Positions 27,738-35,327 of a DNA stretch of 35,574 bases are shown one piece after another. A program made the translations under genes and the position numbers. The notes below the pieces were generated by a model. That model was not told the origin of the DNA. It did no database searches and worked only from the letters and a program-made list of their open reading frames with translations. Each line of letters opens with the position of its first letter. Position 1 is the stretch's first letter. The stretch spans positions 1 to 35,574 of the forward strand of contig CALXBH010000036.1 of NCBI GenBank assembly GCA_944386475.1. The letters are read 5' to 3'. This stretch comes from an uncultured Clostridia bacterium. Lineage in GTDB: Bacteria > Bacillota > Clostridia > Oscillospirales > Ruminococcaceae.

Positions 27738-28268
27738 TTGAAAAAGTGCCTGATTGTAATCGATTATCAAAAGGATTTTGTGGACGGGGCGTTGGGATTC
27801 CCAAAAGCCCGGGAATTGGAAGATGGGATTGCGAAAAAAATACGCCTGTACCGGGAAAACGGCGATGACGTTTTGTTTACCCTGGATACCCATGACGGCG
27901 GGTATCTGGACACCCAGGAGGGAAAAAATCTTCCTATTCCTCACTGCATCAAAGGGACGCCGGGGCACGAGCTGTATGGTAAGGCCGCCGGCCTCAGGCA
28001 GGAGGGCGACCGGTGTTTTTGCAAAGGCGCTTTTGGCTCGGGGGAGCTGTTTTTATACCTGCGGGAGCACCCTTACGAGAGCATAGAGCTGGTGGGGGTG
28101 GTGTCCAACATCTGCGTGCTGTCCAACGCGGTGCTGGCCAAAACCGCCCTGCCGGAGGTTCCCGTTCTGGTGGACGCCAAATGCACCGCCGCGCCGGATG
28201 AAGAAACGCACAAAAAGGCGCTGGATATCCTGGAAGGCATCCAGGTGCAGGTTACCGGAAGGGGCTAA
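27738..28268 (+). CDS. pncA: Nicotinamidase-type cysteine hydrolase
   Basis: A 176-residue isochorismatase-fold hydrolase converting nicotinamide to nicotinate. The triad is Asp9 (VIDYQKDF), Lys96 (FCKGAFGS) and Cys126 (VSNICVLSNA), and the metal-binding Asp50, His52 and His69 are present as in PncA. The cis-peptide motif GVVSNICV also fits. TTG start at 27738 follows AAGGAGG by 7 bases. The next gene is nicotinate phosphoribosyltransferase, giving a two-gene NAD salvage unit. Pyrazinamidase activity is typical of the family. Confidence 0.92.
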   Translation: MKKCLIVIDYQKDFVDGALGFPKARELEDGIAKKIRLYRENGDDVLFTLDTHDGGYLDTQEGKNLPIPHCIKGTPGHELYGKAAGLRQEGDRCFCKGAFGSGELFLYLREHPYESIELVGVVSNICVLSNAVLAKTALPEVPVLVDAKCTAAPDEETHKKALDILEGIQVQVTGRG

Positions 28269-28317
28269 AAAACATCCGGCCGCCTGGGCGATATATCAAA
28301 AGTAAGAAGGGATTATC

Positions 28318-29757
28318 ATGAAACAAGAAAATCTGGCCATGCTCTGTGACTTTTATGAGCTGACTATGGGAAACGGATATTTTCAAAGCGGCTTGGCGGA
28401 CAAAATCGTCTATTTTGATCTGTTTTTCCGCACAGTCCCCGACAAAGGCGGTTTCGCCATTGCCGCCGGGCTGGAGCAGGTGGTGGAGTATGTAAAAGAC
28501 CTCCATTTCGATCAGGAGGACATCGACTTTTTGCGCTCTAAAAACCTTTTTGACGAAGCGTTTTTAAACTATCTCTCCCAGTTTTCCTTTACCGGGGATA
28601 TTTTTGCCGTCCCGGAAGGGACGCCGGTGTTTCCGGGAGAGCCGATTGTCATCGTTCGCGCTCCTGCCATCGAGGCGCAGCTGGTGGAGACATTTTTGCT
28701 TTTGTCCATTAACCACCAGTCGCTGATCGCAACCAAAGCCAACCGGATCGTCCGGGCGGCCCAGGGGCGGGTAGTGCTGGAATTCGGCTCCCGCCGGGCC
28801 CAGGGGGCGGACGGCGCCGTATTAGGCGCCAGGGCTGCCTATATCGGCGGCTGCGCGGGAACGGCCTGCACCCTGACCGACGAGCTGTACGGCGTTCCTG
28901 CCGGCGGCACGATGGCCCATGCCTGGGTGCAGATGTTCGATTCGGAGTACGAGGCTTTCAAAACCTATTGCGAACTGTATCCTCAAAACGCCGTCCTGCT
29001 GGTGGACACCTACAATACCCTGAAAAGCGGCGTCCCCAACGCCATTCGGGCGTTTAAAGAGGTGCTTATCCCCAAGGGGATCACTCATTTCGGCATCCGT
29101 TTGGATTCGGGGGATATTTCCTACCTGTCTAAAAAAGCCCGGAAAATGTTGGATGATGCGGGCTTGGAAAACTGCCAGATCGTCGCGTCCAACTCGTTGG
29201 ACGAATACCTGATCCGGGATTTGATGATGCAGGGAGCTCAGATCGATACCTTCGGCGTGGGCGAACGGCTGATTACCTCCCAAAGCACCCCGGTGTTTGG
29301 CGGGGTTTATAAATTGGCGGCGGTGGAACAGGAGGATGGTTCGATTCTTCCCAAAATCAAGGTGAGCGAAAATACCTCTAAAATCACCAATCCCCACTTT
29401 AAAAAGGTCTACCGGTTGTTTGACAATGAAAGCGGCAAGGCCATCGCGGACGAGCTGTGCATATACGACGAGGTTATCCATGAGGGAGAACCGCATACCA
29501 TTTTTGACCCCAACGCTACCTGGAAAACCAAGACCTTGACGAATTTTACAGCCAAAGAGCTTTTGGTGCCGGTATTCCGCGGAGGAAAGCTTGTGTACTC
29601 CCTTCCGTCTATTGATGAGATCAAAGACTACTGTCATAAACAGGTGGGCCTTTTGTGGGACGAAGTCAAGCGGTTTGAAAACCCCCATGCTTATTATGTG
29701 GATTTATCCCAAAAGCTGTGGGATATTAAACAACAGCTTTTACAGCAAAAAAGATAG
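28318..29757 (+). CDS. pncB: Nicotinate phosphoribosyltransferase
   Basis: A 479-residue enzyme that makes nicotinate mononucleotide from nicotinate, PRPP and ATP. Features: N-terminal LCDFYELTMGNGYF (about 9-22), EFGSRRAQG (conserved substrate loop, about 160), GTMAHAWVQMF with the phosphorylatable His, the DTYNTLKSG and GIRLDSGD motifs (PRPP site) and GVGERL near 320. The start has AAGAAGGG upstream. It lies 49 bases after pncA. Length suits the longer Firmicutes type. Confidence 0.97.
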   Translation: MKQENLAMLCDFYELTMGNGYFQSGLADKIVYFDLFFRTVPDKGGFAIAAGLEQVVEYVKDLHFDQEDIDFLRSKNLFDEAFLNYLSQFSFTGDIFAVPEGTPVFPGEPIVIVRAPAIEAQLVETFLLLSINHQSLIATKANRIVRAAQGRVVLEFGSRRAQGADGAVLGARAAYIGGCAGTACTLTDELYGVPAGGTMAHAWVQMFDSEYEAFKTYCELYPQNAVLLVDTYNTLKSGVPNAIRAFKEVLIPKGITHFGIRLDSGDISYLSKKARKMLDDAGLENCQIVASNSLDEYLIRDLMMQGAQIDTFGVGERLITSQSTPVFGGVYKLAAVEQEDGSILPKIKVSENTSKITNPHFKKVYRLFDNESGKAIADELCIYDEVIHEGEPHTIFDPNATWKTKTLTNFTAKELLVPVFRGGKLVYSLPSIDEIKDYCHKQVGLLWDEVKRFENPHAYYVDLSQKLWDIKQQLLQQKR

Positions 29758-29852
29758 AGAAGACCAGGTGTTTTTGCTCAATTTTCTTCGTGATTTCGCG
29801 GATATATTCGTGAAAATAGGATGAATTTTAAAAAGCTACAGGGCGAAACCAA

Positions 29853-29881
29853 TAGAAAACCCCACTTTTTTGTGCTATAAT
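29853..29881 (+). promoter_or_regulatory. Promoter of the carD leader
   Basis: Consensus TATAAT (29876-29881) with extended -10 TGC; the -35 (TAGAAA, 29853-29858, 17-base spacer) is weak. It starts just upstream of a hairpin terminator. Confidence 0.45.
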
Positions 29882-29896
29882 AGAATAAAAGATACA

Positions 29897-29949
29897 ACGT
29901 GTAGTTTGCTTGACAACGTAAATCCGGTTGTAGCAGGCTGCACGTTTTT
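29897..29949 (+). terminator. Terminator in the carD leader (or end of pncA-pncB)
   Basis: A long stem of about 14 pairs with some G-T pairs, an asymmetric internal bulge and a further 4 pairs, then TTTTT (29945-29949). It lies only about 15 bases after the expected start of the TATAAT promoter, so it could terminate a very short leader RNA or simply end pncB read-through. Confidence 0.65.
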
Positions 29950-30019
29950 CACGTCCTGTTTTTCCTATCGAAACAGGCGGCCGTCTTTTTGAGGTGTGCA
30001 GGGAAAGTGGTGAAAAGCA

Positions 30020-30550
30020 ATGTACAATATAGGCGACACAATTTTATATGCAGCACAGGGCGTATGCAAAATCCAGGAGATGATGCAGCGGGATTTTAAC
30101 GGCACCATCATGGAATATTATGTTTTAAAGCCGGTTTTCTCAGACAACTCGACGATTTATGTCCCGGTAAACAATCCTGCGCTGGTAGGAAAAATGCGCC
30201 GGATTCTCTCAAAAGAAGAGATCGAACAGATTATTCGGGATATGCCGGAGGAAGAGCTTTTGTGGTTTGACGATGAAGCCGAGCGCAAGGAAAAATTTCG
30301 GGAGGTTTTGTTCCGGGCGGACACGAGGGAGCTGGTGCGGATGATAAAAGCGCTGTATCTGCACCAGCAAAAGCAGCAGGAAAAGGGAAAACATCTTCAT
30401 GCGGCGGATGAGCGGGTGTTCAAAGAAGCGGAAAAGATTCTCTATGACGAATTTGCCTTAGTGCTTCAGATCCGTCCCGAACAGGTAGTTCCCTTTATCA
30501 CCGAGAAAATGCAGATCCAGGCAAAAAGCTTGGAACAAGCCGGGGCATAA
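30020..30550 (+). CDS. CarD family transcriptional regulator
   Basis: A 176-residue protein with the CarD/TRCF RNA-polymerase-interacting domain at residues 1-65 (YNIGDTILYAAQGVCKI, YYVLKPV, IYVPVNN) and an alpha-helical C-terminal DNA-binding domain (70-165). CarD proteins bind the RNA polymerase beta subunit and stabilise open complexes at many promoters. The role of this paralogue is unknown. Its 470-base upstream and downstream surroundings hold repeated hairpins. A perfect terminator follows 31 bases after the stop. Confidence 0.9.
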   Translation: MYNIGDTILYAAQGVCKIQEMMQRDFNGTIMEYYVLKPVFSDNSTIYVPVNNPALVGKMRRILSKEEIEQIIRDMPEEELLWFDDEAERKEKFREVLFRADTRELVRMIKALYLHQQKQQEKGKHLHAADERVFKEAEKILYDEFALVLQIRPEQVVPFITEKMQIQAKSLEQAGA

Positions 30551-30580
30551 TTTTCATTTGGCTGGCAATCAAGAATACTG

Positions 30581-30623
30581 AAAAACACTTGCCGCCCGTT
30601 TGATACGGGCGGCAAGTGTTTTT
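30581..30623. terminator. Terminator hairpin, repeat type A
   Basis: A perfect 19-bp stem (AAAAACACTTGCCGCCCGT with its complement), 5-base loop, with A-run and T-run. It ends carD and starts the repeat array. Confidence 0.85.
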
Positions 30624-30917
30624 CAGAAGGGAAGGGCGCAAATCCCAAAACAACCAGATAGCCGAAGGAAAGAGGAGAGATGCAAATCCCAAAATAACCG
30701 GATAGCTGAAGGGAGAAAAACATGTTTTTTGCGGCTCAAGGCCGCAAAATGCAGCCTGTCCTTTATGGCTGCAAGTGTTTTTCAGAAGGGAAGGGCGCAA
30801 AACATAAAGTAATCAGATAGATAGGGGAAGAAAAACACGATTTTTGCGGCCAAAAAGCCGCAAAATGCAGCCTGTCCTTTACGGCTGCAAGTGTTTTTCA
30901 GAAGGGAAGGGCGCAAA
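30612..30917 (+). repeat. Tandem repeat array between carD and feoA
   Basis: A 31-base motif (GCAAGTGTTTTTCAGAAGGG, then AAGGGCGCAAA) occurs at 30612-30642, 30771-30801 and 30887-30917 (spacings 159 and 116). Around the last two copies, a unit of about 116 bases is duplicated; each unit has a GCGGC...GCCGC stem, a GCAGCC/GGCTGC stem and the motif. Between copies 1 and 2 is a shorter tandem (offset 44) starting GCAAATCCCAAAA at 30638 and 30682. There is no protein-coding signal in the region. Confidence 0.85.
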
Positions 30918-30940
30918 ACGAAGTTTTGCGCCCTTCCCTT
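30902..30940. terminator. Terminator hairpin, repeat type B
   Basis: A perfect 18-bp stem (AAGGGAAGGGCGCAAAAC) with a GAA loop. It terminates transcription coming through the repeat array before feoA. Related to hairpins at 13881, 26712 and 33289. Confidence 0.8.
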
Positions 30941-30952
30941 TGTTCTGCTCGT

Positions 30953-30997
30953 CCCCTTTTGTACATATTATTTTTTTATAAACCTGTACAAAAGGGG
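30953..30997. promoter_or_regulatory. Inverted repeat over the feoA ribosome site
   Basis: CCCCTTTTGTACA (30953-30965) and its perfect complement (30985-30997) enclose a 19-base AT-rich loop. The right arm contains the feoA ribosome site, so a folded transcript would hide it; as DNA it is a possible operator. No Fur box (GATAAT repeats) was seen. Confidence 0.5.
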
Positions 30998-31006
30998 AGA
31001 GCGGCC

Positions 31007-31288
31007 TTGCCGTTTTTAAAAAAGCAGCGGACAGCCCGGCAAAAAATGACCCTTGCCGGTTTAAAGCCGGGGGAGCGGGGGATCGTCACCGGTATTGCCT
31101 TGTCCGGTATTGGCAAACAGCGCCTGGTGGATATGGGGATCACCCCAGGAATTATGATTGCCGTACAAAAAATCGCGCCCTTGGGGGACCCGATCAAGCT
31201 GTCTCTGCGGGGATATGAGCTTTCCATCCGCAAAAGCGCCGCCGCCGGGATCTTGGTGGCCAAACAGGAGAAAGGCAGGCGGATGTGA
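31007..31288 (+). CDS. feoA: Ferrous iron transport protein A
   Basis: A 93-residue SH3-like small protein that assists FeoB. Motifs: LAGLKPGERGIVTGI, LVDMGITPG (typical), LGDPIKLSLRGYELSIRKSAA and ILV. The TTG at 31007 follows AAAGGGGAG by about 7 bases and gives a short basic N-terminus; an ATG at 31046 (80 codons) is an alternative but has no ribosome site. The stop overlaps the feoB start (TGATG), indicating translational coupling. Confidence 0.88.
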   Translation: MPFLKKQRTARQKMTLAGLKPGERGIVTGIALSGIGKQRLVDMGITPGIMIAVQKIAPLGDPIKLSLRGYELSIRKSAAAGILVAKQEKGRRM

Positions 31289-33285
31289 TGAGTATTGCGC
31301 TTGTTGGGAATCCAAACTGCGGAAAAACCACCCTGTTTAACGCTTTAACCGGCAGCCGCCAGTATGTGGGCAACTGGCCGGGGGTGACGGTGGAGAAAAA
31401 AGCGGGGAGATGCCGTTTTACCGGGGAGGAAATCATCGACCTGCCGGGCGCCTATTCCCTTTCCCCCTACTCGATGGAAGAGGCCGTTACGCGGGATTAC
31501 CTGCTCACCCAAAAGCCGGAGCTGATCATTAATATCGTGGACGGCACCAATTTAGAGCGGAATTTATATTTGACCTTCCAGCTTTTAACTCTGCCCATTC
31601 CCCTGGTTCTGGCGGTCAATATGATGGACGAAATGAACAAAAAGGGTTTTTCCCTGGATGTAAAAGCATTGTCGGCTGCTCTGGGAGTCCCTGTGGTGGA
31701 AATCTGCGCCCGGCGGGGGGAAGGGCTGGAAGCCCTGCTGCGGGCGGGAAAACAGGCGGTCCGGGAATACCGAGGTCCTGTGGGGCCGGAGGGTTTGTAT
31801 GACGCCCCTACCAGTCAGGCTGTACGGGAAATTGAGGGGCTTCTTACAGGGGAGATCTTTCCGAAAGGGTTTTTGGCGGTCAAGCTGCTGGAAGGGGACA
31901 AATTTTGCGAGGAGCAGGCCGGTTTGCCGGCATCCCAAGCAAAAAGGCTTTCCCGGATCCGGCGGGAATATGAACGCACCTCTCCCTATGGGGACGCGGG
32001 CACGATGGTGGCGGACGCCCGCTATAAACGGATCACCGCCATCACCCAAAAGGCCCTGAAAAAGCCGGAGCGTGTAAAGTGGACGGCCTCCCAGTTGATC
32101 GACAGGGCCGCCTTGGGGCGGCTGACGGCCATCCCGCTGTTTTTGCTTTTGCTGCTCGGGATGTTCGCCCTGACCTTCGGCCCGGTGGGGGAAGGGTGCA
32201 AATCCCTTTTGGAGCGGGGCGTCTTAGAGCCGTTGATCGCGGGACTGCAAGGGATGTTAGCCACTTTTAACGTGCCCGAATGGTGTTACAGCCTGCTGCT
32301 GGACGGCGTCGCCCAAGGGGTGGGGAGCATCCTTTCCTTCCTGCCCCAGATCACCATCCTGTTTCTCTGCCTTTCCCTTTTGGAGGACAGCGGCTATATG
32401 GCCCGGGCGGCGTTTGTGATGGACCGGGTGATGCGCAAGCTGGGGCTTTCCGGCAAATCCTTTATCCCCATGCTCATGGGCTTTGGCTGCACCACCTCCG
32501 CCGTGATGGCCGCCCGCACTATGGAAAATGAAAAAGACCGCCGCCTGACGGTGATGCTCACCCCCTTTATGTCCTGCGGGGCCAGGCTCCCCATCTATGC
32601 GTTGTTTGCCGGGGTGTTTTTTGAAAGTCATCAGGGGCTTGTGGTGGCAAGCCTCTACCTGCTGGGGATCCTGGCGGCGGTGGTGAGCGGCATTTTGTTA
32701 AAGAAAACCCTGTTTCGGGGCGGGGAGGCTCCTTTTGTGATGGAGCTGCCGCCCTACCGGCTCCCTTCGTTTCCAGTAATTGGCCGCCATGTGTGGGAGA
32801 AGGTCAAGGGCTTTTTAGGAAAGGCGGGCACGGTTATCGTTTCCATGAGCGTCTTAATCTGGTTTTTGGAGCATTTTGATGGTCGTTTTGCGCCGGTGGA
32901 AAATCCGGCGGACAGCCTGCTTGCGGCCATTGGGAAGGGGGCAGCACCGCTGTTTTCCCCGCTGGGGTTTGGCTTTTGGCAGGCGGCGGTGGCCTTGATC
33001 GCCGGGCTTGTAGCCAAGGAATCGGTGGTCGCCGCCCTGGCGATGCTGTACGGCGGGGCGGGGGCCTCTCTGGCAGCCGGCCTTGCGGGAGCCTTCACCC
33101 CTTTGGCCGCCTATTCCTTTTTAGCATTTGTGCTTTTATATATGCCCTGCATCGCAGCGTTTTTGTCCATCAAGCGGGAGATGAACAGCCTCTGGTGGGC
33201 GCTGGGGACGGTGCTTTTTCAGTTTGTAACGGCTTATGGGGTGTCGTTTTGCATTTATCAGATCGGTTCGCTGTTTGTCCGATGA
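31288..33285 (+). CDS. feoB: Ferrous iron transporter B
   Basis: A 665-residue Fe(II) permease. The N-terminal G domain has G1 GNPNCGKT (7-14), G2 with NWPGVTVEKK, G3 DLPGA and G4 NMMD; it is followed by a helical guanine-dissociation-inhibitor-like domain (about 170-270). The membrane part has two Gate motifs and about eight helices, with GFGCTTSA and MTPFMSCGARLP residues and the AKESVVAALAMLYG near the end. ATG at 31288 overlaps the feoA stop; a GTG three bases earlier is possible. It would supply Fe2+ under anaerobic conditions, in keeping with the iron-sulfur enzymes nearby. Confidence 0.96.
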   Translation: MSIALVGNPNCGKTTLFNALTGSRQYVGNWPGVTVEKKAGRCRFTGEEIIDLPGAYSLSPYSMEEAVTRDYLLTQKPELIINIVDGTNLERNLYLTFQLLTLPIPLVLAVNMMDEMNKKGFSLDVKALSAALGVPVVEICARRGEGLEALLRAGKQAVREYRGPVGPEGLYDAPTSQAVREIEGLLTGEIFPKGFLAVKLLEGDKFCEEQAGLPASQAKRLSRIRREYERTSPYGDAGTMVADARYKRITAITQKALKKPERVKWTASQLIDRAALGRLTAIPLFLLLLLGMFALTFGPVGEGCKSLLERGVLEPLIAGLQGMLATFNVPEWCYSLLLDGVAQGVGSILSFLPQITILFLCLSLLEDSGYMARAAFVMDRVMRKLGLSGKSFIPMLMGFGCTTSAVMAARTMENEKDRRLTVMLTPFMSCGARLPIYALFAGVFFESHQGLVVASLYLLGILAAVVSGILLKKTLFRGGEAPFVMELPPYRLPSFPVIGRHVWEKVKGFLGKAGTVIVSMSVLIWFLEHFDGRFAPVENPADSLLAAIGKGAAPLFSPLGFGFWQAAVALIAGLVAKESVVAALAMLYGGAGASLAAGLAGAFTPLAAYSFLAFVLLYMPCIAAFLSIKREMNSLWWALGTVLFQFVTAYGVSFCIYQIGSLFVR

Positions 33286-33288
33286 AAA

Positions 33289-33326
33289 AGGGAGTATGGC
33301 AAAACGTTCGTTTTGCCATACTCCCT
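33289..33326. terminator. Terminator hairpin, repeat type B
   Basis: An 18-base arm AGGGAGTATGGCAAAACG and its perfect complement between the convergent feoB and lipoprotein genes. Shares GGGAGT...GCAAAAC with the hairpin at 26712. Confidence 0.8.
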
Positions 33327-33352
33327 AGCTGAAAAATTATTCATCTTTTTAT

Positions 33353-34003
33353 TTAAGCTTGGCTTACCGCAATGCCGTCTAACTGAACCTCTTCTGCGAA
33401 ATAGTTTTCGACTTCCTCCGGGGAAGCTGCCTGCCCCAGTTGATCGCTTTTTATTAAACAGGCAGAAGCCTGCACGACCCCCTCTTCGCCAGGGTTATAC
33501 ATGACAAGGCTGATATATCCGTCATCGTACAGGTATAAATACCACTGGCTTTCGGACAGGCTGCTGTCAAGAAAGGCGTCACTGACCGCTAAGGAGCTGG
33601 AAACTGCGAGCATGTCCAATCCGGTCTCCATAGTGTTAATAGTGGCAGGAAGTCTGCCTGCCAACCGCTGATTGAGAATATCCCGGATTTCTTCTGGATA
33701 ATCCCCATATAGTTGGGTATACAGTTGGGAGATGGTTTGTTCAATATTCGTGATGATAAAAGTAGCCTTGGGATTTTGATAATCCAGGGAAGCGACCGGT
33801 TCAAACAAAGGATCGAGCCCTTCGCTGGAGGATATCATGGCAGCCAGATAGTTTTCGTCCTTTGCCAGCATCCCCATTTTTTCAGAAAGCTCGACTCCCT
33901 TCTCGTAAAGATCAGCCGTATGAGTTTGACCGCTGCAAGCGGTCAGGCAGAGCAAAACAGCGGCTATGGCTACCGGCAGCAGGCGCTTTTTCCATTTTAT
34001 CAT
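33353..34003 (-). CDS. Predicted lipoprotein, unknown function
   Basis: A 216-residue protein with a basic N-terminus, hydrophobic signal and a lipobox LTAC (Cys23), so it should be anchored to the outer face of the membrane. The rest is soluble and rich in Ser, Leu, Glu and Tyr, with no motif I recognise. GGGGG is 10 bases before the ATG. Between promoter and ribosome site the transcript has a small AGATTTTG/CAAAATCT hairpin followed by TTTTT, possibly an attenuator. Confidence 0.82.
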   Translation of the reverse strand: MIKWKKRLLPVAIAAVLLCLTACSGQTHTADLYEKGVELSEKMGMLAKDENYLAAMISSSEGLDPLFEPVASLDYQNPKATFIITNIEQTISQLYTQLYGDYPEEIRDILNQRLAGRLPATINTMETGLDMLAVSSSLAVSDAFLDSSLSESQWYLYLYDDGYISLVMYNPGEEGVVQASACLIKSDQLGQAASPEEVENYFAEEVQLDGIAVSQA

Positions 34004-34042
34004 AGAGATTACCCCCTAAAAAGATTTTGTTAGGCAAAATCT

Positions 34043-34070
34043 ATTATAGCACTTCGTTTCACAAACACAA
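34043..34070 (-). promoter_or_regulatory. Promoter of the lipoprotein gene
   Basis: On the minus strand TTGTGT (34065-34070), 16 bases, then consensus TATAAT (34043-34048) with extended -10 TGC. Confidence 0.6.
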
Positions 34071-34244
34071 GGAAAAATGCAAAAGGTTGTTATTTATGAG
34101 AGAGCAGTGCAAAAAATAACGCCCGGAATGCGGATTGGCCCCAGGCCTTGCCTGGCGCACCCGCAAAAAGTTGGTAGCGCCGCGGAGGCGTTGTGAGCGC
34201 GTTTACAAGCGAACAGCCGTTTGCCGCTGGGTTTTGATACAGTG
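34071..34244. other. Region left of the IS30 element, no gene seen
   Basis: GC-rich sequence without a frame or ribosome site that I can support. I looked for the missing 5' part of the surface-protein gene found on the other side of the element and did not find it in any frame. Confidence 0.5.
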
Positions 34245-35324
34245 AATTGTCAAACTAAGTGCAACAGGAATTGAGTTCAAAGTCCCATAATTCCTGAGCA
34301 GAATGGAAATTTAAAACTTTGCGAGGCCTGGCGTTAATCAACGCCAGGTTTCGTTTTAGAGTGGCTGGAGCAACACGGGAAAGATTTCTTCCCTTGGGAT
34401 AGAACTCGCGGAGCAATCCATTCAGATTCTCGACAGTGCCTTTCTGCCAGGCACAATAGGGATCAGCAAAGTAGACATCACAATGCAAACGTTCTTCGAT
34501 ATTGCGCCAGTTGGCGAACTCGGTTCCGCGGTCACAGGTGATGGTCTTGACAAGCTGGGGTGGGAAAGCAGACAGAACAGAAACAATAGCATTTTCCATC
34601 GTTTCAGCTCTGCGGTCCGGCATCTTAACGGCAATGTAGTACCTTGTCTTCCTCTCCGCCAAGGTAGCGAAGCACGCCTTGCTCTTTCCATGACCGCTTA
34701 CAACGGTATCTGCTTCCCAGTGACCGGCTTCCTGGCGGCTGTATACCGACTTGTCCCGTTTGCGGATGGATTTCCCTTTGCTGTATTTTCCTCGTGTTTC
34801 CTTGGTGCCGTGGCTTTTCCCCTTGCGTCGCAGGACTTTAAGATTCCCATTTCCTAAGTACTTTTGGTATATCCAGCGATAAATCGTTCGCCAGCTGGGC
34901 ATCTTCAACTCGCACGGTGTACAGGCAATTTGTTCTGGCGACCAGGTTGCTTTCAGCTTTTCATTGATGTAGCCGATCACTTCCTGGGAATGGAACATCC
35001 CTCGATGACAGTAGCTGCGCCTCAGAAGATATTTTTTCTGTGCTGTGTGCGGATAGTAGGTTGGAATATCGTACATATGCGTACAGTTTCGCCGTATTTC
35101 CCGTGAGATAGTGCTTACATTTCTTCCTACTAGCCGCGCAATCTCTCGATAACTTAATCCATCTACATAATATTTCCGTATACAACTGCGCTCTTCTATG
35201 CTAAGATGGTGATAGTTCATACAGTTCCCTCCTGGTATTTTGGTTTTGTGGTAACTCCATTCTACCACAGGGTTCTGTATGAACTTCTTTATTCCCCTAA
35301 ACTGTTGCACTTGATAGTATAATT
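34245..35324 (-). mobile_element. IS30-family insertion sequence
   Basis: An element of about 1,080 bases bounded by imperfect inverted repeats: AATTGTCAAACTAAGTGCAACAG at 34245-34267 and AATTATACTATCAAGTGCAACAG on the minus strand at 35302-35324. The inner 11 bases (AAGTGCAACAG) are identical. The three bases outside both ends are GTG in mirrored orientation, so the ends may extend slightly. It carries one transposase gene whose stop codon lies inside the left repeat, a compact layout seen in this family. Confidence 0.88.
34255..35220 (-). CDS. IS30 family transposase
   Basis: A 321-residue DDE transposase. The N-terminal HTH is typical of IS30 (LSIEERSCIRKYY, then SYREIARLVGRNVSTISREIRRN in pieces). 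The catalytic Asp residues lie in HWEADTVVSG and TCDRGTEFANW, and the Glu in QKGTVENLNGLLREFYPKG. I chose the ATG at 35220, preceded by a CAGGAGGGA ribosome site; 30 extra codons upstream run into the terminal repeat and lack conservation. All catalytic residues are present, so the enzyme looks intact. Confidence 0.95.
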   Translation of the reverse strand: MNYHHLSIEERSCIRKYYVDGLSYREIARLVGRNVSTISREIRRNCTHMYDIPTYYPHTAQKKYLLRRSYCHRGMFHSQEVIGYINEKLKATWSPEQIACTPCELKMPSWRTIYRWIYQKYLGNGNLKVLRRKGKSHGTKETRGKYSKGKSIRKRDKSVYSRQEAGHWEADTVVSGHGKSKACFATLAERKTRYYIAVKMPDRRAETMENAIVSVLSAFPPQLVKTITCDRGTEFANWRNIEERLHCDVYFADPYCAWQKGTVENLNGLLREFYPKGRNLSRVAPATLKRNLALINARPRKVLNFHSAQELWDFELNSCCT

Positions 35325-35327
35325 CAC

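Noticed and set aside
30612-30917. CRISPR array
   Set aside because: Repeats are too few, unevenly spaced, contain terminator-like stems, and the intervening sequence is itself duplicated; no cas genes are present.
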